NCBI RefSeq assembly: GCF_000333395.1
Contig: NZ_BADA01000545.1
Location: forward strand, 1-48,184
Source: Microbacterium sp. B19
GTDB taxonomy: Bacteria; Actinomycetota; Actinomycetes; Actinomycetales; Microbacteriaceae
Direction: 5' to 3'
DNA: 48,184 nucleotides
Below the pieces are notes generated by a model. That model searched no databases, had not been told where the DNA came from, and was given only the letters and a program-made list of their open reading frames with translations. The translations under genes were made by a program, and so were the position numbers. Of the stretch, positions 24,576-36,058 are shown piece by piece (within the stretch, counting starts at the first letter, position 1; each line of letters begins with the position of its first letter).

Positions 24576-26587
24576 CTCGGCCAACCCGGAATCTGGGCAG
24601 GAGTGAGTCCGATCGCACGGGCGGCGTCCAGGTCAAGCCGCACTACTGCTTCGAAACGCTTCACAAGTGTCGCGACACTCTGCTCTCTGAACCCACTGCG
24701 TTGCAACGGCAACTTTAACGCCGGAAGAAGAAGCCGATTCAGATGGAAAAGGATCAGATCCTGATTTTTCACGCGCGCAATTTCGCTGGACATTTCCAGG
24801 AGGTTTTCGGCAACCGCAATTCTGAGTGCGGCACTTAGACGATTCCTGATCTCGCTCTTGCCTTTGAAGCCATCCAGAAGCGCATTCCTCTGCAAGTATG
24901 GCAGAGCCGTACCCGTCACTCCGGGAGCATACGGAGCGTTGCCGCGGTAGGTCTGTTCAACGCTGACGGCCGCGATCACCGTCAAAAGTGCGAGCACGTC
25001 CGCTCCCCTCTCAACCCGCCTCGGAATCTCGTTCCAGAACGAATAACTGGTCCGCCTGATCAAACGGTCCTGATCCGCAGCAGACAGCGTAGCGTTTCCT
25101 CGGCGTGAACGGCGAGAAACGGCCGCGACCATCGCATCGAATGCATCGCCAGATATACGCAGAAATTGCTCTACGTTTCGACTCGACAACGCGGATAATG
25201 TCTCTGGGCCATAATAGTAGGGTAGGGAATATTCGTTCGACAGGAACAGTCTCGCCGCCCCTCGATCCTTCGATTGCGATTCTGGAACCAATTCAACTTC
25301 CACTGTGTCGTCGAACTCGGCACTAAAAAGAGTCTCAGCCGCACGATTGTGCTCTCGTTCGAGACGGATGAATGCTTCGCGGAACGCAATGGCCGACTCG
25401 AGGCTATTGCTGCCGGAAACGCGATCCTCGATGTCCTCGAACCACGATTGGTATGCAGGATGATCGCGTAGATGCTCCATAACAGCTCGGCGAGATCCCT
25501 CAAGGGCTGCCGTGATGCCTTTTTGTTCGAGGGACGCATCCCCGTCCAGCAGGTCGCTGAATGGAGAGTGGACGTCGATTGCACTCAAGCCCTCGACACC
25601 TCGTGTGTCAGCAATGTGTTTCAGCAGTCGGTGACGCTTGGTGTCGCTCACCACTCTTCCGTCATCGACAGTGATAATTAGCAGGTCTCGGCCCACAGTT
25701 TTGCCAATCAACTCACCCGACGATGCGGCAGCTTGCCGTTCAGCCACCCACCGCGCGAAGCCGATGCGCCGGTCGAGGAGTGCGTCGTAAACGGCGTCCC
25801 TCTGAAATTCGTGCAGCTCGTCGACGTCGTCGATCAGTAGCAGCGGGTCAAGCGCTGCGATCACGCCGTCTACGGCAAACCTCGACTGGTCAAGCAAATC
25901 CAAGCTATACAGCTTTGTGTGCCCATCGATCTGGTCCCATTCGACGGGCACCAGGGAGTCGAGCAAGTTGAGGACTTCCTTCTCGATCTCCTCTGCGCGC
26001 GTAAGTACTTCGGAAGCCGGCACTCGACCGTCGTGCAGCCGCTCGTCCGTGGCGTAACTGAGGCGCCGAATAGCAGCAGATCCAGTCGCATCGAGCGCTG
26101 AGAAAACGAGTTCCACGCGATCCAAGCCCTCGGGAAACTGCACCTGCCGAGCAAAGGCGATTGCCTCCAGCGCGGTCCTAATGATGCGAGCGTCCAGCAG
26201 CTTGAAGAGTATTTTCGAGGCAGACGCACCATTGGGCCCGAGGTCTACCAGAGCCTTATAGTCGGGGCGCATACTGAGGAATATTCCCAGGCGCTTCAAG
26301 CCCTTGGCATCAAGCGCTCCGCGGATTGTGATCTCCCTTCGCAGTGCTAGCACCGAGACCTCCGGGTGCACATAGGCAGACAGCTGAGCTAGGGATTCCG
26401 CCGAGAAAAGTCTAAGCAAAGAAGTCTTACCCGCCCCAGGAGCGCTCCTCAGAACGACCAACCGGTCCCAAAGTGACTGGCCCGTCGGCATGAGACTGAG
26501 CATCTCTACACCGAATGTGCGATGAAAGTTGGACAGCTGACTCAACTGCTCTGTTGCGCGGTAGCGGAACGGATTATGGATGACCAT
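24572..26587 (-). CDS. ORC/CDC6-like AAA+ ATPase of the island (gene 2)
   Basis: The product is 671 aa. The start NPFRYRATEQL leads to a Walker A loop SAPGAGKTSLL (48-58) and a Walker B LLLIDDVDELHEF (249-261), with arginine-rich helices after it (DRRIGFARW). The C-terminal 300 residues are helical and look like a large lid or winged-helix region. This matches the group NCBI names ORC-CDC6 family AAA ATPase, which I recall as a partner of phosphoribosyltransferase-like genes in predicted conflict systems. It could sense invader nucleic acid or gate the enzymes encoded beside it. The start shares one base with the upstream stop (TAATG), and the end overlaps gene 3. Confidence 0.82.
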   Translation of the reverse strand: MVIHNPFRYRATEQLSQLSNFHRTFGVEMLSLMPTGQSLWDRLVVLRSAPGAGKTSLLRLFSAESLAQLSAYVHPEVSVLALRREITIRGALDAKGLKRLGIFLSMRPDYKALVDLGPNGASASKILFKLLDARIIRTALEAIAFARQVQFPEGLDRVELVFSALDATGSAAIRRLSYATDERLHDGRVPASEVLTRAEEIEKEVLNLLDSLVPVEWDQIDGHTKLYSLDLLDQSRFAVDGVIAALDPLLLIDDVDELHEFQRDAVYDALLDRRIGFARWVAERQAAASSGELIGKTVGRDLLIITVDDGRVVSDTKRHRLLKHIADTRGVEGLSAIDVHSPFSDLLDGDASLEQKGITAALEGSRRAVMEHLRDHPAYQSWFEDIEDRVSGSNSLESAIAFREAFIRLEREHNRAAETLFSAEFDDTVEVELVPESQSKDRGAARLFLSNEYSLPYYYGPETLSALSSRNVEQFLRISGDAFDAMVAAVSRRSRRGNATLSAADQDRLIRRTSYSFWNEIPRRVERGADVLALLTVIAAVSVEQTYRGNAPYAPGVTGTALPYLQRNALLDGFKGKSEIRNRLSAALRIAVAENLLEMSSEIARVKNQDLILFHLNRLLLPALKLPLQRSGFREQSVATLVKRFEAVVRLDLDAARAIGLTPAQIPGWPR

Positions 26588-27801
26588 TATGGTCGCTCCG
26601 AACTGTGTCGCTCATGGCGGGGGAAGACTCCGCTCCACGCGGATCCAGTATCTGACTCATCCAGCTTCCAGATTACCGGGGGAGTATTGTTAGGGGCGTT
26701 GTGGTGCAGGACTAGAGGAAGTCGACTGTCAGCAAAGCCAAAGCGAGGGTGGCCCGCCTTTCTGTTATGCGCATCCACCCAATCCTCATTGAAGTATTTC
26801 CTGAATATGTTTAGATAATCGTCGTCTCGACCATCGAGCAAGGGGACGTCGTCACCGAACGTGTGTGCATCCCGCAGCTCAAACTCGGATTTCAGCCCGG
26901 AACGTTCCATCCTCTCAGCAAGAGCATGGCTAGACTTCTGAGTCATGAGGTAGATGAGCACAACAATCCGCGCATCGTCGGCGACGAGGTGGGCTTCCTT
27001 CAATTGAGCTAGGTGCTCTCGGAGCCTGACGAGTTTGCCCTCCCAAACGCCGACCTTTTCGGTCCCGTCCTCGTTTTCTGCGGGGCGCAGCATCGTCGTG
27101 CCGCTTGCGGTGAAGTCGTCGACCACGACCACGGTTGCGAAGCTGGCCGGCGCACTCGAGCCCATTTGATTGAGTGCCTTCTCAAGCTTTTCCCTGAGGT
27201 CATCCTGCTTTGCTTTGTCAAGGGTCGACACTAGATGAAACTGCTCGGTAGAAAAGGAGGATGCTCTTCGCAGCTTGTCCAGCCGCGCACCGTCACTCAT
27301 ACCCATGATGAGCGTTCGCCGGTGCAGTTCCTGAAACTCCACTGATGAGGTTATGCGTCGCACTTGCGTGGGACTGACACCAAGCACCTCGGCAGTCTTC
27401 CTGATGAAGTATGGCCGGAGCCGGTCCGGATATATAGTTCCCACTAAGTGATCCATCTCAGCAGCAGAGACGAACAGCAATCTCTCGTTGATGAATCGGA
27501 GCGCGATTCGTCGGTCCGACGGGTCGAGCTGACTCAACCAGGTCGCAAGTGACTCGAGAAACTTGACCGCGGGGCTGAACCCCTCGTATTCGTCGTACTT
27601 GAGTGCCGCCAAACGAGTTAGTTGCACGGTTTCGACCGCGACTTCCTCGGTAGATGGTCTTCCATCGTCCGAGTCCCCGTAAACCACGGTGTCTAACAGG
27701 CGCCTCGCCAAGATTTCCTTCACGGTCCCCCACAGCCGAATCGACGACAACAACGTCATATCGGACGGTATCAGGCGAGGAGTGCACCGCGTAGGAGGCA
27801 T
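26587..27801 (-). CDS. Phosphoribosyltransferase-like protein of the island (gene 1)
   Basis: The product is up to 404 aa. Residues about 20-190 are helical. The PRPP-binding loop is clear in VVVVDDFTASGTT (224-236), followed by a strand VVLIYLMTQKS (280-290). The C-terminus has GFADSRLPLVLHHNAPNNTPPVIW, a segment that I associate with the PRTase-CE group of predicted conflict-system phosphoribosyltransferases. A type I PRTase fold would transfer or release a ribose 5-phosphate group, but the base substrate is unknown. Neither ATG 27801 nor ATG 27759 has a strong ribosome site, so the start is open. It is the first gene of the five-gene run and sits next to the nitrate transporter promoter region. 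Confidence 0.82.
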   Translation of the reverse strand: MPPTRCTPRLIPSDMTLLSSIRLWGTVKEILARRLLDTVVYGDSDDGRPSTEEVAVETVQLTRLAALKYDEYEGFSPAVKFLESLATWLSQLDPSDRRIALRFINERLLFVSAAEMDHLVGTIYPDRLRPYFIRKTAEVLGVSPTQVRRITSSVEFQELHRRTLIMGMSDGARLDKLRRASSFSTEQFHLVSTLDKAKQDDLREKLEKALNQMGSSAPASFATVVVVDDFTASGTTMLRPAENEDGTEKVGVWEGKLVRLREHLAQLKEAHLVADDARIVVLIYLMTQKSSHALAERMERSGLKSEFELRDAHTFGDDVPLLDGRDDDYLNIFRKYFNEDWVDAHNRKAGHPRFGFADSRLPLVLHHNAPNNTPPVIWKLDESDTGSAWSGVFPRHERHSSERP

Positions 27802-28064
27802 GGCTCTTCGCTGACGGTCCGGCCCCGCCAGGTGGCGAGCGAGGTCGGGGGTAAGCAGTGCCGTCTCCTGTATTGCTGTGCGATGAACCTACGTGTCCTG
27901 CATGTTACGGAGGTCTCTCGGCGGTCGCCTCAACCCGGTGAGGCAAGCGTTACTTCCTAGCCCCACCGGACGCGGTCCCGGGTAACGCCCCCTTCCTACG
28001 CTGACGGCACGCCTCGTCGATGCGGGGCGCTGCACCTCCCCCATCGCTGACCGGAGGAACCCCC
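27802..28064. promoter_or_regulatory. Divergent intergenic region between the island and the nitrate operon
   Basis: These 263 bp hold no gene that I can support. They must carry the promoter of the rightward nitrate operon and that of the island. GTTAC occurs at 27904 and 27949 and its relative GTAAC at 27982, which loosely recall GlnR half-sites, but the spacing does not fit the GlnR consensus. A GGAGG ribosome site at 28053-28057 serves the transporter. No clear -10/-35 pair was found. Confidence 0.4.
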
Positions 28065-29488
28065 GTGACCGTCACCGACCCGCGCCCCGAAACCGCAACG
28101 CCGCCCGCGGCCGCAACGACCAACGCCGCCAGGCCCGCGGCCCCAACCGAAGCAGCCACGCCAGAACTGATCCACCGCCCCGGCCGCTGGATCGACAACT
28201 GGAACCCCGAGAACGCCCAGCAGTGGGCCGAAAAAGGCAAAGCCATCGCCGCCCGCAACCTGCGGTGGTCGATCTTCGCCGAGTTCCTCGGGTTCGTCGT
28301 GTGGCAGCTGTGGTCGGTCGTGGTCGTGTCGCTGCCGGCGGCTGGCTTCCAGCTGTCGACGGGCGAGATCTTCTGGCTCATCTCGATGCCGAGCCTGGTC
28401 GGCGCGACCCTGCGGATCCCCTACACGTTCATGGTTCCGCGCTTCGGCGGCCGCAACTGGACGATCGTGTCGGCCGGTCTCCTGCTCATCCCCACGATCG
28501 GGCTGGCCATCGCGGTCAGCAACCCGCAGACGCCTTTCGGTGTCCTCCTCCTGATCGCCGCCCTCGCCGGCTTCGGCGGCGGCAACTTCGCCAGCTCGAT
28601 GGCGAACATCACGTTCTTCTACCCGGCCGCGCAGAAGGGCTACGCGCTCGGACTCAACGCTGCCGGCGGCAATCTCGGCGCCTCGGTCGCGCAGTTCCTC
28701 GTCCCGATCGTCATCACCGTGGGCGCTGCCGCGACGCTGAACCTGCCGCTCGCGGGGCTCATCTGGGTGCCGCTGATCCTCGTCGCCATGGCCGGCGCTT
28801 ACTTCCGCATGGACAACCTCTCGGCCGCAAAGGCCGACATCGCGGCATCCCTCGCAGCTCTGAAAGAGCCGCACCTGTGGATCCTCGCCGTCCTCTACAT
28901 CGGCACCTTCGGCTCGTTCATCGGCTTCGCGGGCGTCTTCCCCAAGCTGCTCGCCGACACGTTCCCCGACTTCAAGGGCTTCACCATCGGCACCGCCACG
29001 GTGACCCTCGCGTTCCTCGGCGCCCTCGTCGGCTCGCTCGCCCGCCCCTACGGTGGCAAGCTCGCCGACCGCTTCGGCGGCACCCGCATCACGATCGGCG
29101 CGTTCACGGCGATGGGTCTCGGCATCCTGAGCGTCGTCCTCACCCTGCCGCTGCAGAACTTCGCGATCTTCCTGCTCTGCTTCCTCGTGCTCTTCGCGGC
29201 CGCGGGCATCGGCAACGGCTCGACCTACCGCATGATCCCGACGATCTTCGCCCTGCGCGCGAAGGACGGCGTCGGCGCGCAGCGCAAGGCCGCCGCGGCC
29301 CTCGGACTCATCTCGGCGATCGGCGCGTACGGCGGGTTCTTCATCCCGCAGCTGCTCGGCCTGTCGAAGACGTCGTTCGGCTCGTACGTCCCCGCGCTCA
29401 CGTGGTTCATCGGCGCGTACGTCGTCTTCCTCGCGATCACGGCCGGCGTCTACCTGACGATGTCGAAGAAGACCGGCACCCGCATCTG

Positions 29489-29489
<1 letters not shown>
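28065..29489 (+). CDS. narK: Nitrate/nitrite transporter (MFS, NNP family)
   Basis: The product is 474 aa with about 12 membrane segments after a 60-residue Ala/Pro-rich cytoplasmic N-terminus. The nitrate signature GFGGGNFASSMANITFFYP is near residue 172 and the second glycine-rich signature AAGIGNGSTYRMIP near residue 380, both typical of the NarK/NasA family. It imports nitrate or exchanges it for nitrite at the cytoplasmic membrane. The GTG start is set by GGAGGAAC seven bases upstream. The stop overlaps the nitrate reductase start (TGATG), so supply and reduction are coupled. Confidence 0.92.
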
Positions 29490-31553
<2,064 letters not shown>

Positions 31554-31561
<8 letters not shown>

Positions 31562-33110
31562 GCGGGTGGTTCTGGTCGGCTACGGACCGGTCGGAGCGCG
31601 ACTCGTCGAGGGGCTGCTGCCCGCGGTTCGCGACGGACGCATCGACCTCACCGTCGTCGGCGCCGAGACGCACGACGTCTACAACCGCGTCCTGCTCGCC
31701 GAATACGCCGTCGGCCGCGCCGACCGCGAGCGCCTCGACCTCGCCGACCGCCGCGTCGCCGAAGACGCCGGCGTGCGGTTCCATCTCGGCAGCGCGGTGG
31801 TCGGGATCGACCGGCACTCGCGGGTGGTGCGCCTCCACGACGGCGAACGGATGCCGTACGACCGACTCGTGCTCGCCACCGGCGCCCGCGCGAACGTGCC
31901 GACGCTGGCCGGACTCGAGCGTGCGCACCGGGATCGCCGGGCCGCGCCCGGGGCGCCCGCCGCGCTCGACCACGGCACGGCGCCGCTCCCCCGAGGGGTC
32001 GTGGCGCTGCGCGACCTCGCCGACGCCGAGCAGGTGCGCGCGGCCGTGCGGGCGGGGCAGCGGATCGTCGTGCTGGGCGCCGGGGTGCTCGGCATGGAGT
32101 TCGCCCTGGCCGCGGCCGAGACGGGCGCCGCGGTGACCGTGGCGTACCACTCGCCCGCGCCGATGAACCGCACGCTCGACGAGAACGGCGGGCGCGTGCT
32201 CGCCGCCGCGGCCGTCGCGGCGGGCGTCGAGATGCAGCACCACGCCCGCGCCGAGAGCATCGACTTCCGCTACGACGACCACGGACGCGCGTGGTTCGAC
32301 GCCCTCGTCTGCGCGGACGGCCGGGTGCTCGCGGGCGACCTGCTCGTGCTGTCGTGCGGGGTGGCGGCGCGGACGGAGGTGGCATCCCTCTCAGGCCTCG
32401 CCACCGCGACCGGCGTGCTCGTCGACGCCGACTCGCGGACGTGGACCGACCCCGACGTCTTCGCCATCGGCGACTGCGCACACGTCGCGGATCCCGCGTC
32501 GGAGGGCCGCGTCACGGGCGGCCCGAGCGGACTCATCGGCCCCGGCTGGCGTCAGGCCGACCGGCTCGCCGCGCTGCTGTCGACGGGAGACGCCGCGCCC
32601 GCCGCCGCCGAGCGCCCGGGCGTCGTAATGCTCAAGGCCGAGGGCATCGACGTCGTCGCCGGCGGCGCGGTCGACGTCGACCCGTTCGCCCACGCCCCCT
32701 CCTGCTCCGGGCCGCAGGTGACGCTGTGGGCCGACCCGGCCCGCGGCGCGTACGTCAAACTCGTGACGGTCGACGGCGTCCTGACCGGTTTCGTCGCGGT
32801 CGGGATGCCACGCACCGGCGCCGAACTCACCCTGCTGTTCGAGCGCGGATCCGAGCTGCCGGCCGACCGGTCGTCGCTCCTGCGGCTGGACGCGCCGGAC
32901 GTCGGGATGCCCGCGGTCGGCGACCCCTTCGCGGCGGATGCCACGGTGTGCTGGTGCAACGGCGTCAGCGCCGGCGCCATTCGCGAGGCGGTCGCGGCCG
33001 GAGAGCCGACGGTCGCCTGCGTCAAGGCATCCACGCGTGCGGGAACCGGCTGCGGCGGATGCGTCGGGCGGATCAGCGAGCTGCTCGCGCGGGAGGGCGT
33101 CGGGGTGTGA
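31554..33110 (+). CDS. nasB: FAD-dependent electron-transfer subunit of nitrate reductase with C-terminal BFD-type [2Fe-2S] domain
   Basis: The product is 518 aa. The N-terminal FAD-binding motif is VLVGYGPVGARLVEGLL (6-22), the NAD(P)H-binding motif IVVLGAGVLGMEFALAA is near residue 170, and IGDCAHVAD marks the second FAD contact near 305. The C-terminal BFD-like domain carries Cys466, Cys468, Cys500 and Cys503 (VCWCNGVS and TGCGGCVG). This is the architecture of the N-terminal half of NirB and of NasB, which pass electrons from NAD(P)H to the nitrate reductase. It overlaps the catalytic gene by eight bases. No nitrite reductase gene is in the window. Confidence 0.87.
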
Positions 33111-33230
33111 GCGCGTCCCAGGGTGGTCCACGCGGGGTCACCTCCGACTCGTTGCGACCCCGGGCTTTCGGGGCGCCCCGGAATTAGGCTGAGCCGCGTC
33201 GGACCACGACCGCCGAGAGGGGACACGACC

Positions 33231-33461
33231 GTGTCGATGAGCGATCCGTTTCTGCCCGTGCATCGCGACGGAACCGAAGAAGACCCGCGCGAGATCGACC
33301 TCGACCACGACGTCGACGTGCTGTTCGACGACGGCGCCGAGGGAGAGACGCTGCCCGCCTCGACGGCGACGCCCCCGTTCCGCACGCCCGTCCCCGGCGA
33401 CGCGCTCGACGAGGAGCAGTTGGATGAGGACCTCGGCGTGACTCCGCCGCCCGGCGAGTGA
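33231..33461 (+). CDS. Small acidic hypothetical protein
   Basis: The product is 76 aa and very acidic (EIDLDHDVDVLFDDGAEGE, then DALDEEQLDEDLG), with proline-rich linkers and no hydrophobic segment, so it is probably disordered. The GTG at 33231 is preferred because GAGAGGGG lies eight bases upstream; an in-frame ATG is at 33237. A TAGGCT -10-like hexamer is at 33185-33190. The stop is immediately followed by the stop of the convergent MFS gene. It is probably a real lineage-specific gene of unknown role. Confidence 0.6.
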   Translation: MSMSDPFLPVHRDGTEEDPREIDLDHDVDVLFDDGAEGETLPASTATPPFRTPVPGDALDEEQLDEDLGVTPPPGE

Positions 33462-35051
33462 TCAGCGGACCGGGAAGTAGTGCTCCTCGACCGGCTCCCC
33501 CACGGTCAGGTTGATCGCGGCATCCAGGATCCCCCGGTCGTACCCCGTCCACCGTTCGACGGACGCGCGTGTGAACTCGCCCCACGACGGCACGACGAAC
33601 TCCTCGCGGTAGACGTTCTCGCGTTCTCCGCTGCGGTCGAGGCGCCAGTCGCTGGCGCCGGTCCGTCGACGTGAGCGCTCCACCGCCGCCATCGCCGTGA
33701 CGAATTCCGTCTCGTCGCCGGGCTGCACCGTGTAGGTGACCGTGATCGCCACCGGTCCATCGGCGGGACCGGGGAGGAACACGAGCGTCGGCGCCGCCGA
33801 CGCGAGCGCGACGACCGTGCGGTCGAGCCGCCCGGTCGACGGGAGCAACGGCAGCAACGGCACGCTCGCGGCGACGAGCACGAGCATCGCCGCACCGATG
33901 AGGAAGCACGCCAGCGACCCAATCGCCTGTGCGAGGGCGCCCCAGAAGAACGACGCGACGCCCTGCCCGCCGATGAACACCAGCAGATAGATGCCCATCC
34001 CGCGCGCCCGCACCCACGAGGCGAGCGTCAGCTGCAGCGCGGCGTTGAGGTTGGTGACGGTGGCGATCCACGCGGTGCCCACGAAGACGAAGGACACGAC
34101 CACCGCGGGCAGCGACCCCGTCGCGGGAACGGCGAGACCCACGGCGTAGACCGCGGCCGAGCCGGCGAGGATCCACGAGTCCGACAGGCGCCGCCGGAGC
34201 ACCGGCATCACGAACACCCCGAGCACCGCGCCCACGCCCAGCACGCCGAGGAGCAGACCGTACCCGGCCGAGCCGAGGCCCAGGTGCGCGTTCGCGACGT
34301 CGGGGAGGAGCGCCCACAGCACCGACGCGGGGATCACGAACAGCCCCGACCTCAGCAGGATGCGCCGCACGCCCGGTGCCGACCGCACGTAGCGGATGCC
34401 CGCGGCCGCCGCCGGGAGAAACCGCTCGCGCGCGGGGCGCGGGGGCGTGGCATCCGGTCTCCATCTCGCGAGCACCGCGACGACGCCGACGAACGACACG
34501 GCGTTGAGTCCGAACACCAGCGCGGGACCGCCGAGGCTGACGAGCACGCCCGCGAGCGCGGGGCCGATCGCCCGCGCACCGTTGACCGTGATGCCCGACA
34601 GCGACGCGGCCGCGGGAATCTCGGCGCGCGGCACGAGATCGGGCTGGATCGCCTGCCACGCCGGGTTCGACAGGGCGGCGATGCATCCGAGCACGAACGT
34701 CATGAGGAGCAGCGACCACGGCGCGAGCGCGCCGACAGCCTCCATCACCCACAGCGCGCTCGCGGCGACAGTGGATGCCGCCGACAGCACGATCAGCAGG
34801 CGCCGCCGATCGCCGCCGTCGGCGAGCACGCCCGCGACCAGCGAGAGCAGCAGAACCGGGAGAAGGGATGCCGTCTGCACCCACGCCACGAGCGCGGACG
34901 AGTGCGTCGCCTCGAGGAGGAACCACTGCGCACCGACCGACTGCATCCAGCTGCCGATGTTCGAACCCAGCTGCGCGAGCCACAGGTTGCGGAACGCGGG
35001 GTGGGCGAACGGCGCCCACGCCCCACCGCTGGCGCCGGTCCGATGTGCCAT
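33462..35051 (-). CDS. MFS transporter (EntS/DUF894-like) with C-terminal ABM-like domain
   Basis: The product is 529 aa. The first 410 residues have about 12 membrane segments starting with FRNLWLAQLGSNIGSWMQSVG, typical of the MFS_3 exporter group. The last 100 residues are soluble (VAITVTYTVQPGDETEFVTAM, then EEFVVPSWGEFTRASVERWTG) and look like an ABM/NIPSNAP-type ferredoxin-like domain, a known fusion in this group. The ATG at 35051 was chosen for GGGAGA upstream; ATG 35063 and 35075 are alternatives. A TetR gene is divergent, so substrate-induced export is likely. The substrate is unknown. Confidence 0.85.
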   Translation of the reverse strand: MAHRTGASGGAWAPFAHPAFRNLWLAQLGSNIGSWMQSVGAQWFLLEATHSSALVAWVQTASLLPVLLLSLVAGVLADGGDRRRLLIVLSAASTVAASALWVMEAVGALAPWSLLLMTFVLGCIAALSNPAWQAIQPDLVPRAEIPAAASLSGITVNGARAIGPALAGVLVSLGGPALVFGLNAVSFVGVVAVLARWRPDATPPRPARERFLPAAAAGIRYVRSAPGVRRILLRSGLFVIPASVLWALLPDVANAHLGLGSAGYGLLLGVLGVGAVLGVFVMPVLRRRLSDSWILAGSAAVYAVGLAVPATGSLPAVVVSFVFVGTAWIATVTNLNAALQLTLASWVRARGMGIYLLVFIGGQGVASFFWGALAQAIGSLACFLIGAAMLVLVAASVPLLPLLPSTGRLDRTVVALASAAPTLVFLPGPADGPVAITVTYTVQPGDETEFVTAMAAVERSRRRTGASDWRLDRSGERENVYREEFVVPSWGEFTRASVERWTGYDRGILDAAINLTVGEPVEEHYFPVR

Positions 35052-35158
35052 GCGTTCTCCCATCGGTCCGCCCACCCCGCCGCCCGAACGTACGACACTC
35101 TCCGCGGCGAGGCACCCGACAACTGTCGAGAGGCCGCGGCTCCCCTAGGCTTCCCGTC

Positions 35159-35827
35159 ATGACCGACGCCCCCGCCCCTCCCGGCCGCACCGCCGTCGTG
35201 GCCGCCGCGATCGCGCTCTTCGCCGAGCGCGGCTACGACCAGACGTCGGTCGAGCAGATCGCGCAGGCGGCGGGAGTGTCGCGGTCGACCTTCTTCCGGC
35301 AGTTCGGCGGCAAGGAAGACGTCGTGTTCGCCGACCACGAGGTGCTCCTCGACGAGACGCGCACGTTCCTGTCGCAGCCGCACCCCGACCCGTGGGCCGC
35401 GGTGTGCGACGCGTCGATGCGCGTGTTCCGGCACTTCGCCGCCGACCCCGAACTGGCCCGCCGCCGCTACGCGATCGTGCGCGAGGAACCCGCGCTGCGC
35501 GACCGCGAGATCGTCACGGTGTTCCAGTACGAACGCCTCTTCGACCAGTACCTGCGCGAGTCGCTTCCCGGCCTCGACCCCCTGGATGCCGTCGGCTTCG
35601 CCGCCCTCGTCACCGCCGTGCACAACCACGTGCTGCGCCGCCTCATGCGCGGCGCTCGGGTGCCGGCATCCACTCTCCGCCGTGCCCTCGACGACGTGCT
35701 CCGCCGCTACGGCGTGCACCCCGACGGCGAGGACGCCGCGGGCGACGACCTCATCGTCGCGGCGTTCCCCCGCCGCATGCCGGCGGCCGAGGTGACCCGG
35801 CGCTTGCGCGCGAGCCTGCCGCAGTAG
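35159..35827 (+). CDS. TetR/AcrR family transcriptional regulator
   Basis: The product is 222 aa. The N-terminal HTH is clear: AAAIALFAERGYDQTSVEQI and AGVSRSTFFRQFGGKEDVVF (residues about 14-55). The ligand-binding region is about 150 residues and belongs to the mycofactocin/TetR_C-like helical type. It is divergent from the MFS exporter gene and is the likely regulator of both. TAGGCT (35146-35151) stands seven bases before the ATG with no ribosome site, so the mRNA is probably leaderless. I see no clear palindrome in the 107-bp spacer that would mark its operator. Confidence 0.88.
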   Translation: MTDAPAPPGRTAVVAAAIALFAERGYDQTSVEQIAQAAGVSRSTFFRQFGGKEDVVFADHEVLLDETRTFLSQPHPDPWAAVCDASMRVFRHFAADPELARRRYAIVREEPALRDREIVTVFQYERLFDQYLRESLPGLDPLDAVGFAALVTAVHNHVLRRLMRGARVPASTLRRALDDVLRRYGVHPDGEDAAGDDLIVAAFPRRMPAAEVTRRLRASLPQ

Positions 35828-35897
35828 GGGCACGGGGTCGCTGCGCGGGCGCCGGTGGCAGCGCCGGCGCGCACGCTGCGGCGGTCCTCCCCCTGTT

Positions 35898-35953
35898 GAG
35901 TGTCCAAGACACGCCGCTGCGCGGCCGCGCGGTGCGGCGTGCCTTGGACGCTC
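35898..35953. repeat. REP-like imperfect palindrome, copy 1
   Basis: A 56-bp hairpin with about 20-base arms. The left arm starts GAGTGTCCAAGACACG and the right arm ends GCCTTGGACGCTC, with two mismatches in the stem and a GC-rich loop. A second copy lies at 36003-36057 with near-identical arms. It sits between the TetR gene and the acyl-CoA dehydrogenase promoter. Confidence 0.75.
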
Positions 35954-36002
35954 GGGCACTCACCCCACGCGCGCGTGGCGCACATGCGCTCCATCGATGA
36001 TC

Positions 36003-36057
36003 GAGCGTCCAAGACACGCCGCTGGGCGGCACCCCGATGCGGCGTGCTTGGACACTC
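36003..36057. repeat. REP-like imperfect palindrome, copy 2
   Basis: The left arm GAGCGTCCAAGACACG differs by one base from copy 1. The right arm ends TGCTTGGACACTC, with one base lost relative to a perfect stem. It ends two bases before the operator region of the next gene. The loops of the two copies differ, which suggests selection on the arms or spread of the arms as a unit. Confidence 0.75.
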
Positions 36058-36058
36058 G

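Noticed and set aside
27904..27986. GTTAC/GTAAC elements upstream of narK as GlnR boxes
   Set aside because: The spacing between them does not match the GTnAC-n6-GaAAC pattern, so they are noted only as part of the intergenic region.
20550..28064. Search for integrase, transposase or terminal direct repeats around the island
   Set aside because: None was found by eye, so no mobile element is called although foreign origin is likely.
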